Part shown: piece by piece, positions 33,101 through 46,640 of the stretch
How the letters are laid out: every line of letters starts with the position of its first letter
Position numbering within the stretch: the first letter of the stretch is position 1
Notes under the pieces: model-generated
The model's input: only the letters and a program-made list of their open reading frames with translations
What the model was told of the DNA's origin: nothing
The model's database searches: none
DNA from: Phragmites australis
Lineage: Eukaryota; Streptophyta; Magnoliopsida; Poales; Poaceae
NCBI RefSeq assembly: GCF_958298935.1
Contig: NC_084934.1
Location: forward strand, 5,954,501-6,018,500
Direction of reading: 5' to 3'
DNA: 64,000 bases
Translations under genes and position numbers: made by a program

Positions 33101-34799
33101 TGTGGCAAAAATAGTCCTATTAGGCTATGATTGTGATTTTGGTAATTAATGATAACACAGTCAATGAGACTAACATGTTTAGTCAAGAATATATATTAGT
33201 AAGTTTTATGGATATAATACATTAAGAAGTCACCACAATCAGGATAAAATTTGGTTGAATTAGAGAAGTCTCAGGAAAAATAACTAGGTCCGACGTAGAG
33301 GAGTTGTGAATGCCGGAGTGTTTTCTTGAAGGATGTTTTTACACGCCGGATGACCCAGCGATGGGGAGATATGAATGCCGGAGCATTTCTAAGTTGAAGC
33401 TCAAGGATGATACACGCCGGAAGATCCGGCAATAGGTAGTATGCATGCCAGAGTATACACCAGAGCAATTGTTGTAGAGAGGATTGCAACAGTGGGAAGA
33501 GCGAAGGACTACATGCTGGAAGGTCTGACGATTGAAGTGTGCACGCTGGAGTATACCTCAGAGCATTTGTTGCAGAGAAGATGTCAAAGTCCGGTTTGAT
33601 GTAGTTTAACACGTCGGATGGTCCAGTGATGAAGCAAAGCAACGCCGAAGTATTTTACAGTGAGGAAGGCACGAGATGGCTGGCGGTGGAGCTGGTGAAC
33701 ACACCAGAGCATCCAGTGTTCACATTGATTTTGAGTGGAGTTCCAATGGCTAGTTCTTGGAAGGTGTACACACCGAATGTTCTGGTATAGATAGATTGTA
33801 CACACTGGAACATCCGGCGTGTATAGAAAATTTGAGCTACTGGGGCAACGGCTAGTCTGTGGTGTTGAGCCTATAAATACCTCTCACTTAGTCATTTAAA
33901 GGAGCTGGAGTCCAGAGAAGCCCATATACACTTGAGAAGACATTCAAACCATCAAAGTACTAAAGTGATCATCTAATGTGATTAAAGTGATGCTATAAAT
34001 ATCCCCTCACACTCTGTCATTTGAGTATGATAGAGTCCATAGAAGCTCATAGATACTTGAGAAGATATACAAGCCACTAAAGTGCTTAAAGTGATCATTT
34101 AAGTCAATTAAGCACATAATTATAAAGAGTGATTAGTGCTAATAGGACTAGAGAGAGTTGTTGCTAAGTGTCACTGTCTATAGAGACTAGCTTCTACCAA
34201 GTGGTACACCGGCGTCTTGGAATCTTGGTGACTCGTCGGCACCTTGAGTCTTGGTGGCTCAAGCTTGTTGACTCTCCGACTTGGTGTGGAGCGGCGGCAA
34301 GAAGCGTGTATGGGGACGCAGAAGCTTTTGCCTCGGTGGCTAAAACTCTAAAGTGAAAATGGCGTATAAGTGATCGAACGAGAGGTTAGTGGTGAGACAT
34401 CGCCATGGTTGCTTGGTTGCTCATTGTGCTTGAGGCCTTTCCTTGGTGGCTCAGTAACTCAAGAGTCGTGACCGGAAGAGTCTCGGCAACCGGGAGTATA
34501 TCCTTTGTGGAGCTCCAAAATGGACTATGGGCAGCTTGCGTGACACCGATATCACATGATAAAAATCTCTTGTACTGAGTTTGCTCTCTCTATCTTATTT
34601 ACATTTCGCATTTACATACTTCCAATTTACCTTCCTAGAGTAGGTTGCAAACCCTTTTGAATGGTAAAGTAGATACACTGATAAACTTAGAGCACATTTA
34701 AATAGAAATTAATATAGGTTTATCTTGTGATGTTTTTGGAGTTATTGGTTTTTAAGTGTCCTAATTTACCCCCCTCTTAGGATGTCACCGTTCCTCACA
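33101..34799 (+). repeat. Solo LTR of a CCGG-repeat retrotransposon family
   Basis: It starts TGTGGCAAAA and ends CCTCACA, so the tips form a TGTG/CACA inverted repeat. The flanks AGGGG (33096-33100) and AGGAG (34800-34804) match at 4 of 5. It is 1699 bp with no coding sequence. The interior has repeated CGCCGGA...CCGG-type segments about 70-100 bp apart, and the last part carries TTTACCCCCCTCTTAGG, which matches (inverted) the left part of the LTR at 40857. Both belong to one broad family. Confidence 0.6.
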
Positions 34800-36255
34800 A
34801 GGAGCGAACCTTTTACTTAAAAATAAAAAAAACACGATGCAAACGATGTTCAATACAACTATACAAGTAATAGTTAAAATCACTCAATGCTCAATGAGAC
34901 AATGACAGAGGATTGTGATTTGGGGGAACTTACCGATTTCAGGGGAGGATGGAACATGAGGCACATAGTAGACAGAGGATCGGGCGGTATCGGCGGTGGC
35001 TTGGGGTGTCCATGCTGATTCCATGACTGCTGATTGTTCGATTCATTGGGGAGATGTGTCACACTCTGCTGCTCCTACCGGGGGTGGGCTTGGATGCCGG
35101 CTCCGCTCAGGGAGATGTGCTTCTTGGAGAGGGGAGATGGGGAGATGCAGACGAGGATGGGCGCTGCTTGGGGAGACCAGAGATGTGCTCACCGCTTGGC
35201 CACTAGCTCAGCTCGGGGATGGGCACCGCTCGTGCCTCAGGGAGACACGCTCGTCGCTCGTCCATTCGCTCGACTCGTGGATAGGTGCTATTGTCCGCTT
35301 GTCGGGGATGTGTACTGCTCAGGCCTTAGGGAGACATGCTCGCCAGCCGCTGTCACCTGCTCGCCTCTCTCTTGCCTCTCACACTCGGGGATGGACGTGC
35401 ACATGTTCCCCTCTCACTCTCACTCAGAGGCCAATTGGCACAAGGATGAGGCGTACTCGACTAAATACGTGGGCAGGGTACCTTGGGTTCGGCCCAAGAA
35501 CCTAGGGTGGTCGCCCCTGCTAGCCCCTACGGTGACCTTGGTATCGACCGACCTCTAAACCTAATCGTCCCTGTCGTTGCCATTATGGGTCGCTAATCGG
35601 GAGCAGGGTCAAAAAATTCGACCAAAATTCGGTGAATTTCAGCATTACCGCCCCCCCCCCCTCAAAAAAAAGAGAGGACATATCGGGTATACAGATATTA
35701 GATTTGGTCAAATTTGGAATTTTAAGTGAAAATAAATTAAAGTTTTTGAATAATTTCGGACTGAATTTATCAAAATTCACCAATTTTTGGCCATACCGAC
35801 GTGGTCCCTTTTTTTTAAAAAAAAAACACCGAAATCCAAACTCTCATCGGGTCCTACCATAAGTCCCCCTAGCGAAAACGAAGCAGAAAATTGCTGAGGA
35901 GTGAGGAGCCCATCGTTCCAAGATTCCGCTGACCGTAACATACCCAAGAGGTTCGGAAAATCGTCAAGGCGGCCTTGGAAAATCTGCTTGCTCCTGTTGT
36001 GGCGACCGCTTTCGATGGACGCCGGCGCAGCGCACATGATTGATGAACCAGGTATGAGATATTCAGACGCGCATGGCACGAGAGCTTGACTTGGGAGTGC
36101 GCCGCGCCCGCGAAGAATTCTCCGGAGGAACAGCGAGAATCAGGTGTGGTGACGACGCCGCCTTGGAAAGGGAGTGGCGCGGCCTGTTCTTTTTCTAAAG
36201 GAGACGGCGATGAGAGTGTAGACCCACGGCGACGAGTCTGCGACTACCGTGCAGC

Positions 36256-36257
<2 letters not shown>

Positions 36258-36298
<41 letters not shown>
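36258..36298 (+). repeat. GA dinucleotide microsatellite, about 20 units
   Basis: An uninterrupted AG run of 41 bases. Long pure runs of this kind are usually polymorphic. Confidence 0.95.
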
Positions 36299-36301
<3 letters not shown>

Positions 36302-37282
36302 TGTGGTGGCGTGTAAACGTGTAGGTATCTCAGGCGGCCGCATGTGTGAACCGGGAGACCCGCGGAGTTAGGTCAGATCGTCTGGTGATTCATCATTGGT
36401 AAGGTAGGTGAATAATTGAAGGCGTCCCCAACTCCAATCGTACGAGATCAATTGAAGTCGAGGAGGTGGCTACCGTTCAACCGATCTATCTAGCCACCTT
36501 CGTGTCTAGCTAAATGTTGGGGTTTGAGTCCCACTAACTAAGTACTACTACGGTTCAGTAGCACGTCTAGGAGAATGGTTTGGTGGTGTGTGTTGAACAA
36601 ACGCATCATCTTTGCACTGACGGGCTAGCATTTTAATAATAGGTGTGTATAGTAAAAAAATATTATCCGGTAACCAAGGTACGTTGTATATTTGGATCAC
36701 AGGAGTTAATTTGATTTTGAGATGGTAGGGTGCGACAGCGAGAATAGATATGTAAGAGTATGAATGATCTGTTGAGCGAGAATACATCACGTAGTTCTAA
36801 AATCTTAACGATTACTAACATCTACATCTATTACTTATAATATATAGTAATTTTCAAAAAAATTGGTGTATAGATGTAGACGTACACTCGTGCCCCAACT
36901 TAAGCCTGTCGCTTCAGCCTTGTACTTAAGAAAGAAATGTCATCTTGCAAAGAAAATGATAAAGTTCTGGAAAAAAAAGAGAGAAAATAATAAGGATGTA
37001 TACGTGGGAGCTACTACTTTCATTTAGCACTGTTAATGTGGGGTACACATGAACATATCCATCCTTTGCAACGTATGTGTGATACACGTTGCCTGACTTA
37101 AAAAGCACACTACTTTTCTCTGTCTGTATACATTATTGCGGCATCCATCTAACTTTAGACTACCAAGACCTTGATATTCTTGTTACGAATATCCTTTTCT
37201 ACAATTACAATGAGCCATGAAGACCTGAAGTTCTCTCTGCGGTTGGTTGGACTGTTACCACCATGCCCTGGCATATGTATAG

Positions 37283-37291
37283 CTTTTGTTG
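37283..37291 (+). repeat. Left 9-bp target duplication of MULE-2
   Basis: CTTTTGTTG here and TATTTGTTG at 46716-46724 match at 7 of 9. Nine bases is the Mutator target-duplication length. Confidence 0.6.
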
Positions 37292-37880
37292 GGCAAAAAT
37301 AGAAACATAGACAATATACGTCAGTGTATTTGTAAAAATAGATAATATATCAGCGTATTTAGAAATCTAGCACCTGTATTCGGTACCTCAAAATCCAAAA
37401 TCAATTTTGGTCCATCAAAATCTAAAAGTAGCCCAGACCCACTGATTTCGGCAACTCAGGTGCTGAATACAATACTATTCACCATATTCAACACCTCAGT
37501 TGCCAAAAGCTCTTTGTATTCGGCACTTGCGTTGCCGAAATCACGCCGGCCGAGTCACGTGTTGTCCGTGCTTTGAGTGCATGAGAGTTTTGCAGCCCAC
37601 TGGTAGCTAGCTAAATTAGCAGTGAAGAGAGATTTTTTCACACATTTTTTTATTTACTTGATGAAAATTGATAGGTGTAATTTTGTGAAGTAATATTAGG
37701 ATGATACAAATTTGAATTTATCAAACAATAGTAGTTGTGAAGTACAATTATCATATAATTCGGTACAGATGTTATATACGATAATAAACAAACGTTGGCA
37801 TGTACAGTTTAATAGCGTGCCGCTGCTAAACCTAACATGTCTTAGGGAATAAAAATAGACTGGGTTATTATAGATGCTCT

Positions 37881-38490
37881 CTACTGAATGCGTCTAAGAT
37901 ATTTGCTCTTTCTTAGGGCATCAGGGACCTCCACCTTAGCGCGACGGGCCCTTTCCCGATTCCTTTCCCTCTCTTCTTCGCGAGCTTCAGTCGCGGCGTG
38001 CTCCTCCATTGCCTTCCTTATGCGCTCCTCCTCCTGACGCTTCAGCTATAGTTCCTTCTGCTGTTGCTCGTACTTCAGGAGTTTGCACGCTTCCCTTCTT
38101 CACCACATGCTTATATCGACTCACCGTTTCTGGTGCTCATTTTGCTCCATATCCAGCCATTTCATGAAGTCACATATAGGTGGAGGAGACTAGACAAATG
38201 AAATAAGAGGAGAAATTAGTAAGACAGTGCATGAAATCATATGGAAAGTGCCACATAAGTGATCTATGTTGCTGTACCGGTGGGTACTCATACGGTCCAT
38301 ATCGAGGCTTATCGTACTGGTAGTTGGCACACATAAAAAAGCGTAGGCCATATGTGTAGGAGATGTCCTGAGACTCACAAAGCCTACAAGGGTCACCACA
38401 GAAGCACATCGGTGGTTCGACCCTCTGAGGAGATGAAAATCCCCCAATGCTTCTTGGGTGGGGTGGGCTTAGTGGAGCTGAGGAAGACAT
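37881..38490 (-). pseudogene. GRF-like zinc-finger gene of MULE-2
   Basis: Exon 1 runs from 38490 to 38278 and exon 2 from 38189 to 37881, with a GT-AG intron shared with the MULE-1 copy. Exon 1 encodes a Pro/Ser-rich start and the finger MCFCGDPCRLCES...YGLRFFMCANY, all Cys present, then YEYPP. Exon 2 starts SPPPICDFMKWLDMEQNEHQ and ends in a basic, charged helix (EERERNRERARRAK). Stops inside exon 2 (about 38135, where MULE-1 has Trp, and further on) suggest that it too is inactive, though exon 1 is clean. GRF-type fingers bind single-stranded nucleic acid in other proteins; the role here is not known. Confidence 0.65.
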
Positions 38491-39321
38491 TGAAGTTGAG
38501 AGAGCTGAGGAAGGAGCGGTCTATCCATGGAAGAGGGAGGGGTTATTTATAATGGATGGGGGTTGGTGCATGGACTGAGTGCACGGGCTTGACTGGGGGC
38601 TAGAGCATAGGATTCCCTGTGAAAGCTGGAAAAGTTGTGGCATTGATGCTTGGCAGAGATTCCCTGTGAAAGTTGTTGCTTGGTGTTATCATTTCGTGGT
38701 TAAAGCTAAGTCGTGTGGTCACTTCTTGTCTAAAGACTGACTTACGACATATGTGTTGTCATTTTATGCTTAAAGCACTATCGTGTGCTCACTTCGTGTG
38801 TACAGTGTGAGTCACAACAGAGATGCTCTGCTGACAGCCAGGTGTTGTCATTTCATGCATAAAACTGAGTCGTGTGGTCACTTCATATCTAAAGCCTGAC
38901 TCACGACACAGGTGTTGTGCTGGCAGCATGGTGTGGTTGTAGCAGTGTGTGTTTGCAGCTGAGGTTGTGAACGACTATAACTGACCTACAACGAGCTTGT
39001 GGTGGAGATGAAGTAGTCATTTGTATGCACTGAAATGTATTCGTGAGTATGTGAACGGATCTGGTGGAACGATAATTAAGTAATTTTTTTAGTAATGCTT
39101 TTTATATGTTGTAAAGAATTATGCTTGGATAGTACATTAATATAATAAACTTACAATCACATTGATTAGACATAAAGTTTACAAATAGTTCATAATGTAG
39201 TAAGTTAATATAAGACACTAACCATACGTCCATCGAACTGAACTGATGAAATAGAAAGTTAAACAAAATAAATAGTCTTGCCTGACATTTGCATAGTTCA
39301 TAGTGCATAGATGTTGAATAC

Positions 39322-39636
39322 CTACATCATCTCAAGATGGCGGAGGAAAGTGGCGACGTAAATTAGCGGAAGAATGCCAGTTGTGCCAGTCAATGTTATT
39401 AGGATAAGATAGTTGTTGTGCAACAAAGCCCTAAAGTCATCAGTGGTTACATGTTGGAGCAGAGCGGTTAACGCAGAACAGAAGAGTCTTGCATGCAATT
39501 TGGCTACCGCTTCCATTAGGTTGTTCTCCTTGAAGGGATCATCCTTCCGTTCACGCATAACCTGTAAGGATGCATTACGTTCTATATTGATCGTCATAGG
39601 TGTCCATGGAAAGCATGTACTCGAAGATCCCGCCAT
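39322..39636 (-). other. Short frame in MULE-2, not recognised
   Basis: A 104-codon minus-strand frame in the same sense as the other MULE-2 genes: charged N-terminal half (NIERNASLQVMRERKDDPFK), hydrophobic C-terminal third with one possible membrane segment (LILITLTGTTGILPLIYVA). No family recognised. It may be an exon of a small accessory protein. The AT-rich flanks 38500-39320 and 39640-39960 hold nothing recognisable. Confidence 0.25.
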
Positions 39637-40851
39637 AGATTTATTAATCTCCGACTACAACATTATGGCTCTACAACAAAGCACGACTCCTTAAATATTT
39701 ACGAAACAATAAACTGGTAGTAAATATCATAATTAATATGTAACAATACTTAATAAATAACTTAAAACAAAGTTATGTGTCATAATTATTTGACAAACAT
39801 TAAAAAATAAAAGTAATTAAATTAACAATACGGTGAATAAGATGACACGTAAAAAATTACATAAATTAAAAGTAATTACACTAACAACAATTGAAAAGTA
39901 ATTACATTAAATAAATGAAAATTAATTACATTAACAAGTACAACTGCACCAAAAAATTGCACTGGCTACTCAACGACGATGACGCCGCACGCAATCCCCA
40001 GGAGTGTAAGCATCTGGCGGGTGTGTGGCTCTTATCCTAGTATCATATGTTGGCCCCTTCCTCGTGTGCCATTGCTCCTCATCATCATCGTCCTGACCTG
40101 TAGGACCCCACCGAATGTGTATCCTGCTCCGCTCACTTAGCCTTGCATGTACCATGACAAATGATCCTCATGTGGAAGTGTGGATGCCCCTAGAATGTGC
40201 TCCAATGGAGTCGAGTGGGCCGAAGGCTGACCCTGCTGGTACCACTGTGAACCCATAGGTGCATCGGGATATTGGGGGTACTGTCCAGTGAGGAGATCAG
40301 TGAAGCTGGCGGCCTGCATTGCAGAAGCCCAGTCAAAAGCATGCGTGTCACTCTAGTCAGGCGTCTGCTGCGAGCAGTCAACGATGTCCTCATGATGAGT
40401 CGATGCTGCAGGCGGAGGTGTCCTTGTAGTCTGAGGAGGTTGTGTCATTGCAGGGCCTGTGTACCCAGTGTAAACTGCTCGGGTGCAGGCGCCTGCGTAC
40501 ACTCCTCGGCCTTAGCACCGGAATGTGACAGATGGTGCTCTGAAGCCGAAGGTACCGTGCGCGTCTGTGCCTGAATGGTTTCCTCATGGGCACTGGCCGA
40601 GCGTCTGCTGTGGGAGGCATGAGACGGGTCCATAGCTGGTTGATCGTAACCCCTCCATCGTGGGGCACAACCACCTAGACCACGTATAGCGGATAGGAAG
40701 TGGGACCCTCTCGTCCTCATGTAGTCCCGGAGAGGGTTCTGATCTCTTCGCGTTGATGACCTGCTTGCTTCCGCACAAGATTTCTCTGTCTGCGTATGCA
40801 TCTCATACGCCTCTTCGGTCTGTAGAAGATGAGGGCCATGTCAGTAATATT

Positions 40852-40856
40852 AAGGT
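40852..40856 (+). repeat. Left 5-bp target duplication (AAGGT) of the solo LTR in MULE-2
   Basis: AAGGT here is identical to AAGGT at 42426-42430. Confidence 0.9.
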
Positions 40857-42425
40857 TGAAAGGATCGAATAGCCCAAGAGGGGGGGTGAATTGGGATATT
40901 AAATAAAACTTTTACCGCTTGACCAAATAAAACTTAAAAGAAATGCAACTAAGGAATTTAACTAGCACAAGATAACTAACCAAGCAAAAATTAACCAAGA
41001 GAGATAATTCTTAAAAAGAACTTGCAATAATAACAAAGCTCAAAATAAGATGCAAGAAAGTAAATAGTTGGAGAAGACAACACCGATTTTTTCCCGAGAT
41101 TTCGAGAAGTTGGCACTTCCCCCTAGTCCTCGTTGGAGCATCCACCAAGGATGTCGCTCCCCCTTGAGTCACCAAGGCTCAAGTACTCCCTCTTGATTAC
41201 CCCTTCTCCATCTCCGGATTGGCGGATATCAAACCAAGTACACCTTCTTTTCCCGGGGCTCCCACAATTCCTCCAAGAACTCACCGAGAAGTCCTTCTAT
41301 CACCAAGACCGTCTAGGTGTTGCCAACCACCAAGAGTAACAAGCCTCAAGCTTCACTTGACAGAGACCAAGCCTAGACAACAGCTAGATGCACACTTGTT
41401 ACTCTTCAAGCACTCAAGGAAGTCCTTAATCCTCAACTAAGAACTTAGAATTGACACAAGTGCTCTCTCTCTTGCTTCTAAATGACACACCAAGTGTATG
41501 AGCTGCTACAGGGTCGCAAGAGTGCGAGAGAGGTCCAAATGGGTGGGTATTTATAGGCTAAGAATCGAAAATTAGCCTTTGCCTAACAACCCATAACTTT
41601 TTCTTAATGCCGGAAGGTCCGGTGTGAATAACACGCTTCACACCGAAATATCCGGTGCTAATACATCTGACAAAATAGCCATTAACTGTTCCATTAGCCG
41701 TTAAAACTTCGGTGATTAATCCTGGCCTACATCGGATCATCCGGTGCATTGAAGTGGGCCAGATGATAGTTTACAACCTCTCTGTAAAAATTCATCCGGT
41801 GATCATATTTTGCTACGTTGGACTATCCGGTGTATATAATTAGTTCTGGACTTCATGGCTTTCTATTTATCCGGTGATTTCACCTATCGAACACCGGACT
41901 ATCCGGCGTGGTCTTCAACAATTTTTCAAGTCAGAACTCTTAGGAATTTTCTCCGGTGAATTCACTCTGATACAGAGGATCATCCGGTGAACTCAAATTT
42001 CACTGATTTTATCTATTTCAAAGCAATTTTGAGTTCTACCTTCGAGATTCGGAACCAATGATTTTATGAGGTTAACTTAGTAATGGAAAGTCACAAGTGT
42101 GCATCGACTATGTCTAGACTCTCCTAAGTCTAGCTACAACTCTTAACCCCTCTTTATAGTACGGTCAAAAGACTAAGAATAAAAAGAACCTATACTACTC
42201 TAAGTGTCCTTCATCTCCTTGTGACACTTAGATCTAGAAGATCCTTATCCTTCACATTCCGGTTCTTTGATCATCACATAACTCTTATAATGGGCAAGAG
42301 TGTAAGGTCACCATTGACAATTAAGTCTTTCTTTGTTTCTTAAAAGCTGAAATGTTAGTCACAATGATATGGTTGTCATTAATCACCGAAACCCTTACCT
42401 TTTTCTTAGGGGCCTAGATGCTACA
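40857..42425 (-). repeat. Solo LTR inside the MULE-2 PMD gene
   Basis: It begins TGAAAGGATC and ends GATGCTACA in plus coordinates, with perfect AAGGT flanks; length 1569 bp, no coding sequence. The left end contains AGAGGGGGGGTGAATTGGGA, the inverted counterpart of the 3' end of the LTR at 33101, so it lies in minus orientation. The middle has CCGG..ATCCGGTG-type blocks about 80-120 bp apart (about 41610-41985). It post-dates MULE-2. Confidence 0.88.
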
Positions 42426-44429
42426 AAGGTTTAACCAATGAAAATCGTTATAAGTACTGCATCACGTACCAAAACATGAAGAAGGCGGGCATGATCGAGG
42501 AAGGGTCTCGGGGCCGGCTCTACACGTTCGCTGAGTAAGGTGGCATGCGTGCGCGAACGGTACCATGAAAGGTACTCCCAGTAAGTGGCATCGTTGTATT
42601 GTCCAACAAGAACGATGGCATCCACCACAACTAACTTATTCCAGTTTTGTAGGTGCTCGGCATTCACAGATGCCCAGTCTTGCATGCCTTCGCCCCCTTG
42701 TGCGCTCCTCCTGTACGTGACATAAATAGTTATCATTTGTTAACATGGATAGCCAAAAGATACTAATGCTACCTATAATAACACACTTACTCATGCACCC
42801 ATTTAGCGTCTCGTAAGAGGGAGGTACTGGCACCACCTATCAATACCCGAACTGCCTCTGTACACGCTCAGGACAATATACTTCTACATTGTTCATGTAC
42901 ATCAGGAAGCATCTGATCAACCATAAGTCTGTGTCACGCCAATAAAAGGATGCGATGAGCCCTCCATCCACAATTTTGGCTACTCGTGTCATACGCTATG
43001 GATCCCCCTCCACGAGATCGGCGCTGAGGATGTCCAGATCACTAATCACCTGGGATTAGTTACCATGGTCTTGCTGCTAACTCCATCTTAGCCAGACATG
43101 AATCCACGATACCCCATCATATGTCTCATGTCATCTGCAATGCCATCAGAGATAGGGACTGGATAGTAGCTCTTGAGCACCCAAGGCCGACAAAGCCGGA
43201 GGTACTCCCAACTCCATAGCTTTAAGAGGTGTAGGCAGCCTGTAATAGTTCTATTATTCTTTGATCGCTAGGTTGCATCACATAATCCTCTGTAGGTTAC
43301 AACCAGCACAGTATATCCCCAACTATAAGATGTCGGCTCATAAGGATGTGACGCGAGCTAACTCGCTAACCATACAATATGGGGGATGACATAACCATAT
43401 GTTGTGTTGTAGAACATGATGCCTCCAAGCAGGACATACAAATACACCTCATAGTGCTGCATAAGTGTAGCCTCGTTCGCATTCGGTGGGCATGCATCAA
43501 ACTGTGGCAACCCATGAATCCAGGACATGGAGGGGTCAGCATCCTTCCTGTCATATTGCACCCCCAAACCTATAAGATGCAGAGGGTCAATCAAGCTTGA
43601 ATAGTACTACAATATTTGAAGTGCATTGAGTAACAAATATTTTCTTGCCCTGAATATAAACCTTCCACTCCTCCCTTGTTGATCGCAAAACTACTAACGG
43701 GGCGCCCCTGATTGGCAGCCCAATCAGCATGGCCACATCCATCAATATTACAGCCATCTCGCCAAAACGAAAGTGGAATGTGTGCTTCTCAGGACACCAT
43801 TGGTCAATGAGACCTATGAGCAGTGCCTCCTTAATCGCCGAGAGAGGTGTCCTGTCACCCCCCATGGGAGATCCGACCATCATGAGAGTGAAAGGTAGTA
43901 GTCCTGCCCATGCGAGTGGCTCGTGAAATCGAGTGTCTAACTCTTAATCTTGTAGACACTCTGGGCTCAGAATGGACCCAACTACAAGAGGTATCTAATA
44001 CATGAACTGAGTTAGTAGAAAATTATCATGACAATGAAATAGCACATATAAACTTTGTACTTGCTGCCCTGTGAAAATCATACTTCCCCTATGGTTCTCG
44101 TCGTACCACTGCTAAAGAAGCTCGGAAAGACCACCATGAGCTATGAAAATGATTTCAGGCTTCATGGTTCAAGAAATAGGTGACCAACAAATTAGAATAT
44201 ATTACAAGCTTCATGGTTCAATAAATAGGTGAATAACAAGCTTCATGGTTCAAATAAAAATACAACGTTTGTGATGGCAGTACCATACGATATATTACAA
44301 AATAATTAGTACAACTAACATGTGAATAACAATTTACAATACAAACCATGTCTGCGAATAGCTTCAAAGAACAAAATAAAATGCAACAACTCTAATACAA
44401 TACAGCTCGATAGTGACCTGATAGTTTAC

Positions 44430-46640
44430 TGCCAGGTCGGGCAAGTTCTCCTGTCATGGCCAGGTTGTTTGCAAAGTTTGCACCTGCGTAGGCTATCAAC
44501 AGCATCTGCTTCATCCATGTTACCTTGCAGCCTCGTAGGTCTAGGCCTTCCAGGATCCATGTGTCATGCTTGGGGATAAAGTACCCACTTAGACCCCTCG
44601 ATCACTTTGTAGCTGCTTCCGATGTTGAAGGATCGCATCTTTGGAAGCCATGTGCTCCTAAATACATCGATCATGAAGTACTGTGATACGTACTGTGATT
44701 CGTCATTGCCACCCATGTCCCTGGAAGCGGCTAAGACATGCGAGCACGGGATATGGTGCAATTTTGGCTTATTGCATGTGCACTTCACCTCGTTAGGCCC
44801 AAGTTGACATTACTACACGGTGTCCCCTACTCTATAACCTGATGCATACCTACGCAGCACATGACCTCAAAGTCATTGTTGGCTAGGTCGTAGATCCTTG
44901 TCCGATGAAAGTGTGCCTTGCTCCTCCTTCTGGATGTGATTTCCTCCACCTTCAGTGCGAACCGCGTGTTGCACTTCATAGCAGCATTACCACGATCTCG
45001 AAAGCAGTTTGCCATTCTATAGAATGTGAGCTCAATGATGGCACACAATGGGAGACCCTGTACTCCCTTTAGGACATTGTTGAATGCCTTCGCTATGTTC
45101 ATTGTCACGATGGTGTATCTAACAAGGGATATAATAATTTTAGAAGGCCTATTTGCATAAGAAAGGTTAAAATACGATCATTAAAATTCTATGTGCTAAC
45201 CTGGCATTGTGAGTGTCATGGATTAGGGCCCAACGATCCACTGGCTTCCCTGATATCCACTGGCTAAATGTAGCATGTGAACGGCTAACGATAATTTGTC
45301 CCCCAACCATTTGCGTTCGCAGATTATCCTCCTGTGATTGCTGCTCTACCATCACCTTGCAACTGGTCTCATTTAATTCTCTCCATATCTCATTGAACTT
45401 TGCCTGCTGGTTCTGCAGACACAACCCTTTGAATCTCTTTACAAGAGACTTGCTGCGGTACCTTGTGTACAGGGCCGCTCCCAAGTGTCGCATGCACCAT
45501 CTTCTCGCCACATCTAGCCATGCAATGGAGTAGTTTGTGCTATCATGCAGCACGTCAAACGCATGCAAAATACCCTTATTGCGGTCTGATATGATGCAAA
45601 CTCGTTCCCTATTGCCCACGACATGTGTCCTCAACAAGGTGAGGAACCACAACCAGCTATCATTGTTCTCACTCTCAACCATTGCAAAAGCGACAGGAAT
45701 GATCTGATTATTTGCATCCGCCGCCATCACTGTCATAAGGGTAGCATTGTACTTGCCGCTTAGAAATGTGCCATCTACGCATACAACCGGCTTGCAATAT
45801 CTGAAAACTTCGATGCATTGTCCAAAAGACCAGAATAACCTAATGAGGTATCAGTCAGTTGTGCTGTATGACCCATTTTCTAGCTTGATCGGCTCATCCG
45901 CTATGGCCCACTGAGTCCCTAGATTCGTCATGGCAATCTTCTGCAGTAGCCTCGGAGCATAGTTGTAAGACTCTTCGAAGCTTCCAAACAACATCTTCAA
46001 CGCCTTCTGTTTCGCTCACCATATGATGTGGTAATTGATCAGCATACCTGTCTTAGTCTGCGCCTCCCCATAATCAATTTTGGTGACAAACAAATGTCTA
46101 TGCCAATAAGGGTGATGAGGAGTTGGGCTATGAACCTCGCATCAACGGTGTGGCTCACATTCCTAATACCCTCTTCGCTGCATGTATGTGGGGTATGTCT
46201 ACTGATCACAAAATATTTCTTATATTTTAGCTTATGTGCTCATAGGAATTAAGGACAATTTGGATGCTTGATACACCTGACCTCATACTCCGTAGGGTTA
46301 CACCGAGTGCACTTGTGGTCCCTTCTTGTCATGACATCATAGTTGCTAATAAAGTGGATGACCTCCTCCTGTTACAAAACTGTTGTCCAACCTGAATGTC
46401 GCTATTCTAGTATCCCTAGTTAGATAAGGTGTTATACTCAATGACGGCACAATCCAATAGCCCAGCACCACGAAAGTACTGGATCGCTGGCATTGGGTCA
46501 TCGTTGTCAGCATCTTCTTCATCCCCGCTACCATCAGCTTCATCATTCATGCATCCTGCATCTACCTCAGAAGGGTCCGCTCTAGCTCCCTCTCTACCGA
46601 GACTGTCCTCTCTATCAAAACTGCCCTCCGAAAGTGCTAG
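44430..46640 (-). pseudogene. MULE-2 transposase (MuDR type)
   Basis: The N-terminal DNA-binding region (about 46640-45850) has several stops. The catalytic core is well preserved: the first Asp in VCVDGTFLSGKYNATLM (about 45790-45740), then frame 45736-45167 with SWLWFL and the second Asp in CIISDRNKGIL, and CMRHLGAALY. Frame 45108-44827 follows after a short break that may be an intron (about 45166-45110). A SWIM motif (CTCNKPKLHHIPCSHVL, about 44780-44730) and a CCHC knuckle (CKLCKQPGHDRRTC, about 44480-44440) complete the usual order. More motifs survive than in MULE-1, but the stops make it non-functional as read. Confidence 0.82.

Larger units (their letters stand above)
34805..37291. 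other. Unassigned intergenic DNA
   Basis: No gene recognised. Two overlapping plus-strand frames at 34996-35558 are repetitive (GCTCGTCGCTCG-like) and have no known domain. A C-run (about 35649-35661) and A/T-runs near 35810-35826 lie in a patch with weak inverted similarity (35615-35650 against 35770-35800). A GC-rich patch at 35860-36250 leads into a GA microsatellite. Confidence 0.4.
39968..43960 (-). pseudogene. PMD gene of MULE-2, split by a solo LTR
   Basis: From the right: frame 43883-43587 has the plant mobile domain core (KEALLIGLIDQWCPEKHTF, RFGEMAVILMDVAMLIGLPI). Frame 43594-43358 continues with LMQHYEVYLYVLLGGIMFY. Frame 42736-42431 has NYWEYL-like and RVEPAPRPFL segments of the PMD end. 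The solo LTR at 40857-42425 interrupts at this point. The protein tail resumes at about 40850 (MHTQTEKSCAEASRS onward) and is Pro/Gln/Ser-rich to about 39968. Frame breaks lie between the pieces. PMD proteins outside transposons (MAIN, MAIL1) affect gene and transposon silencing; the transposon-borne role is unproven. Confidence 0.7.

Noticed and set aside
34996..35558. Two overlapping frames of 169 and 174 codons
   Set aside because: Repetitive GCTCG-type sequence open in two frames at once, no domain and no splice or promoter context.
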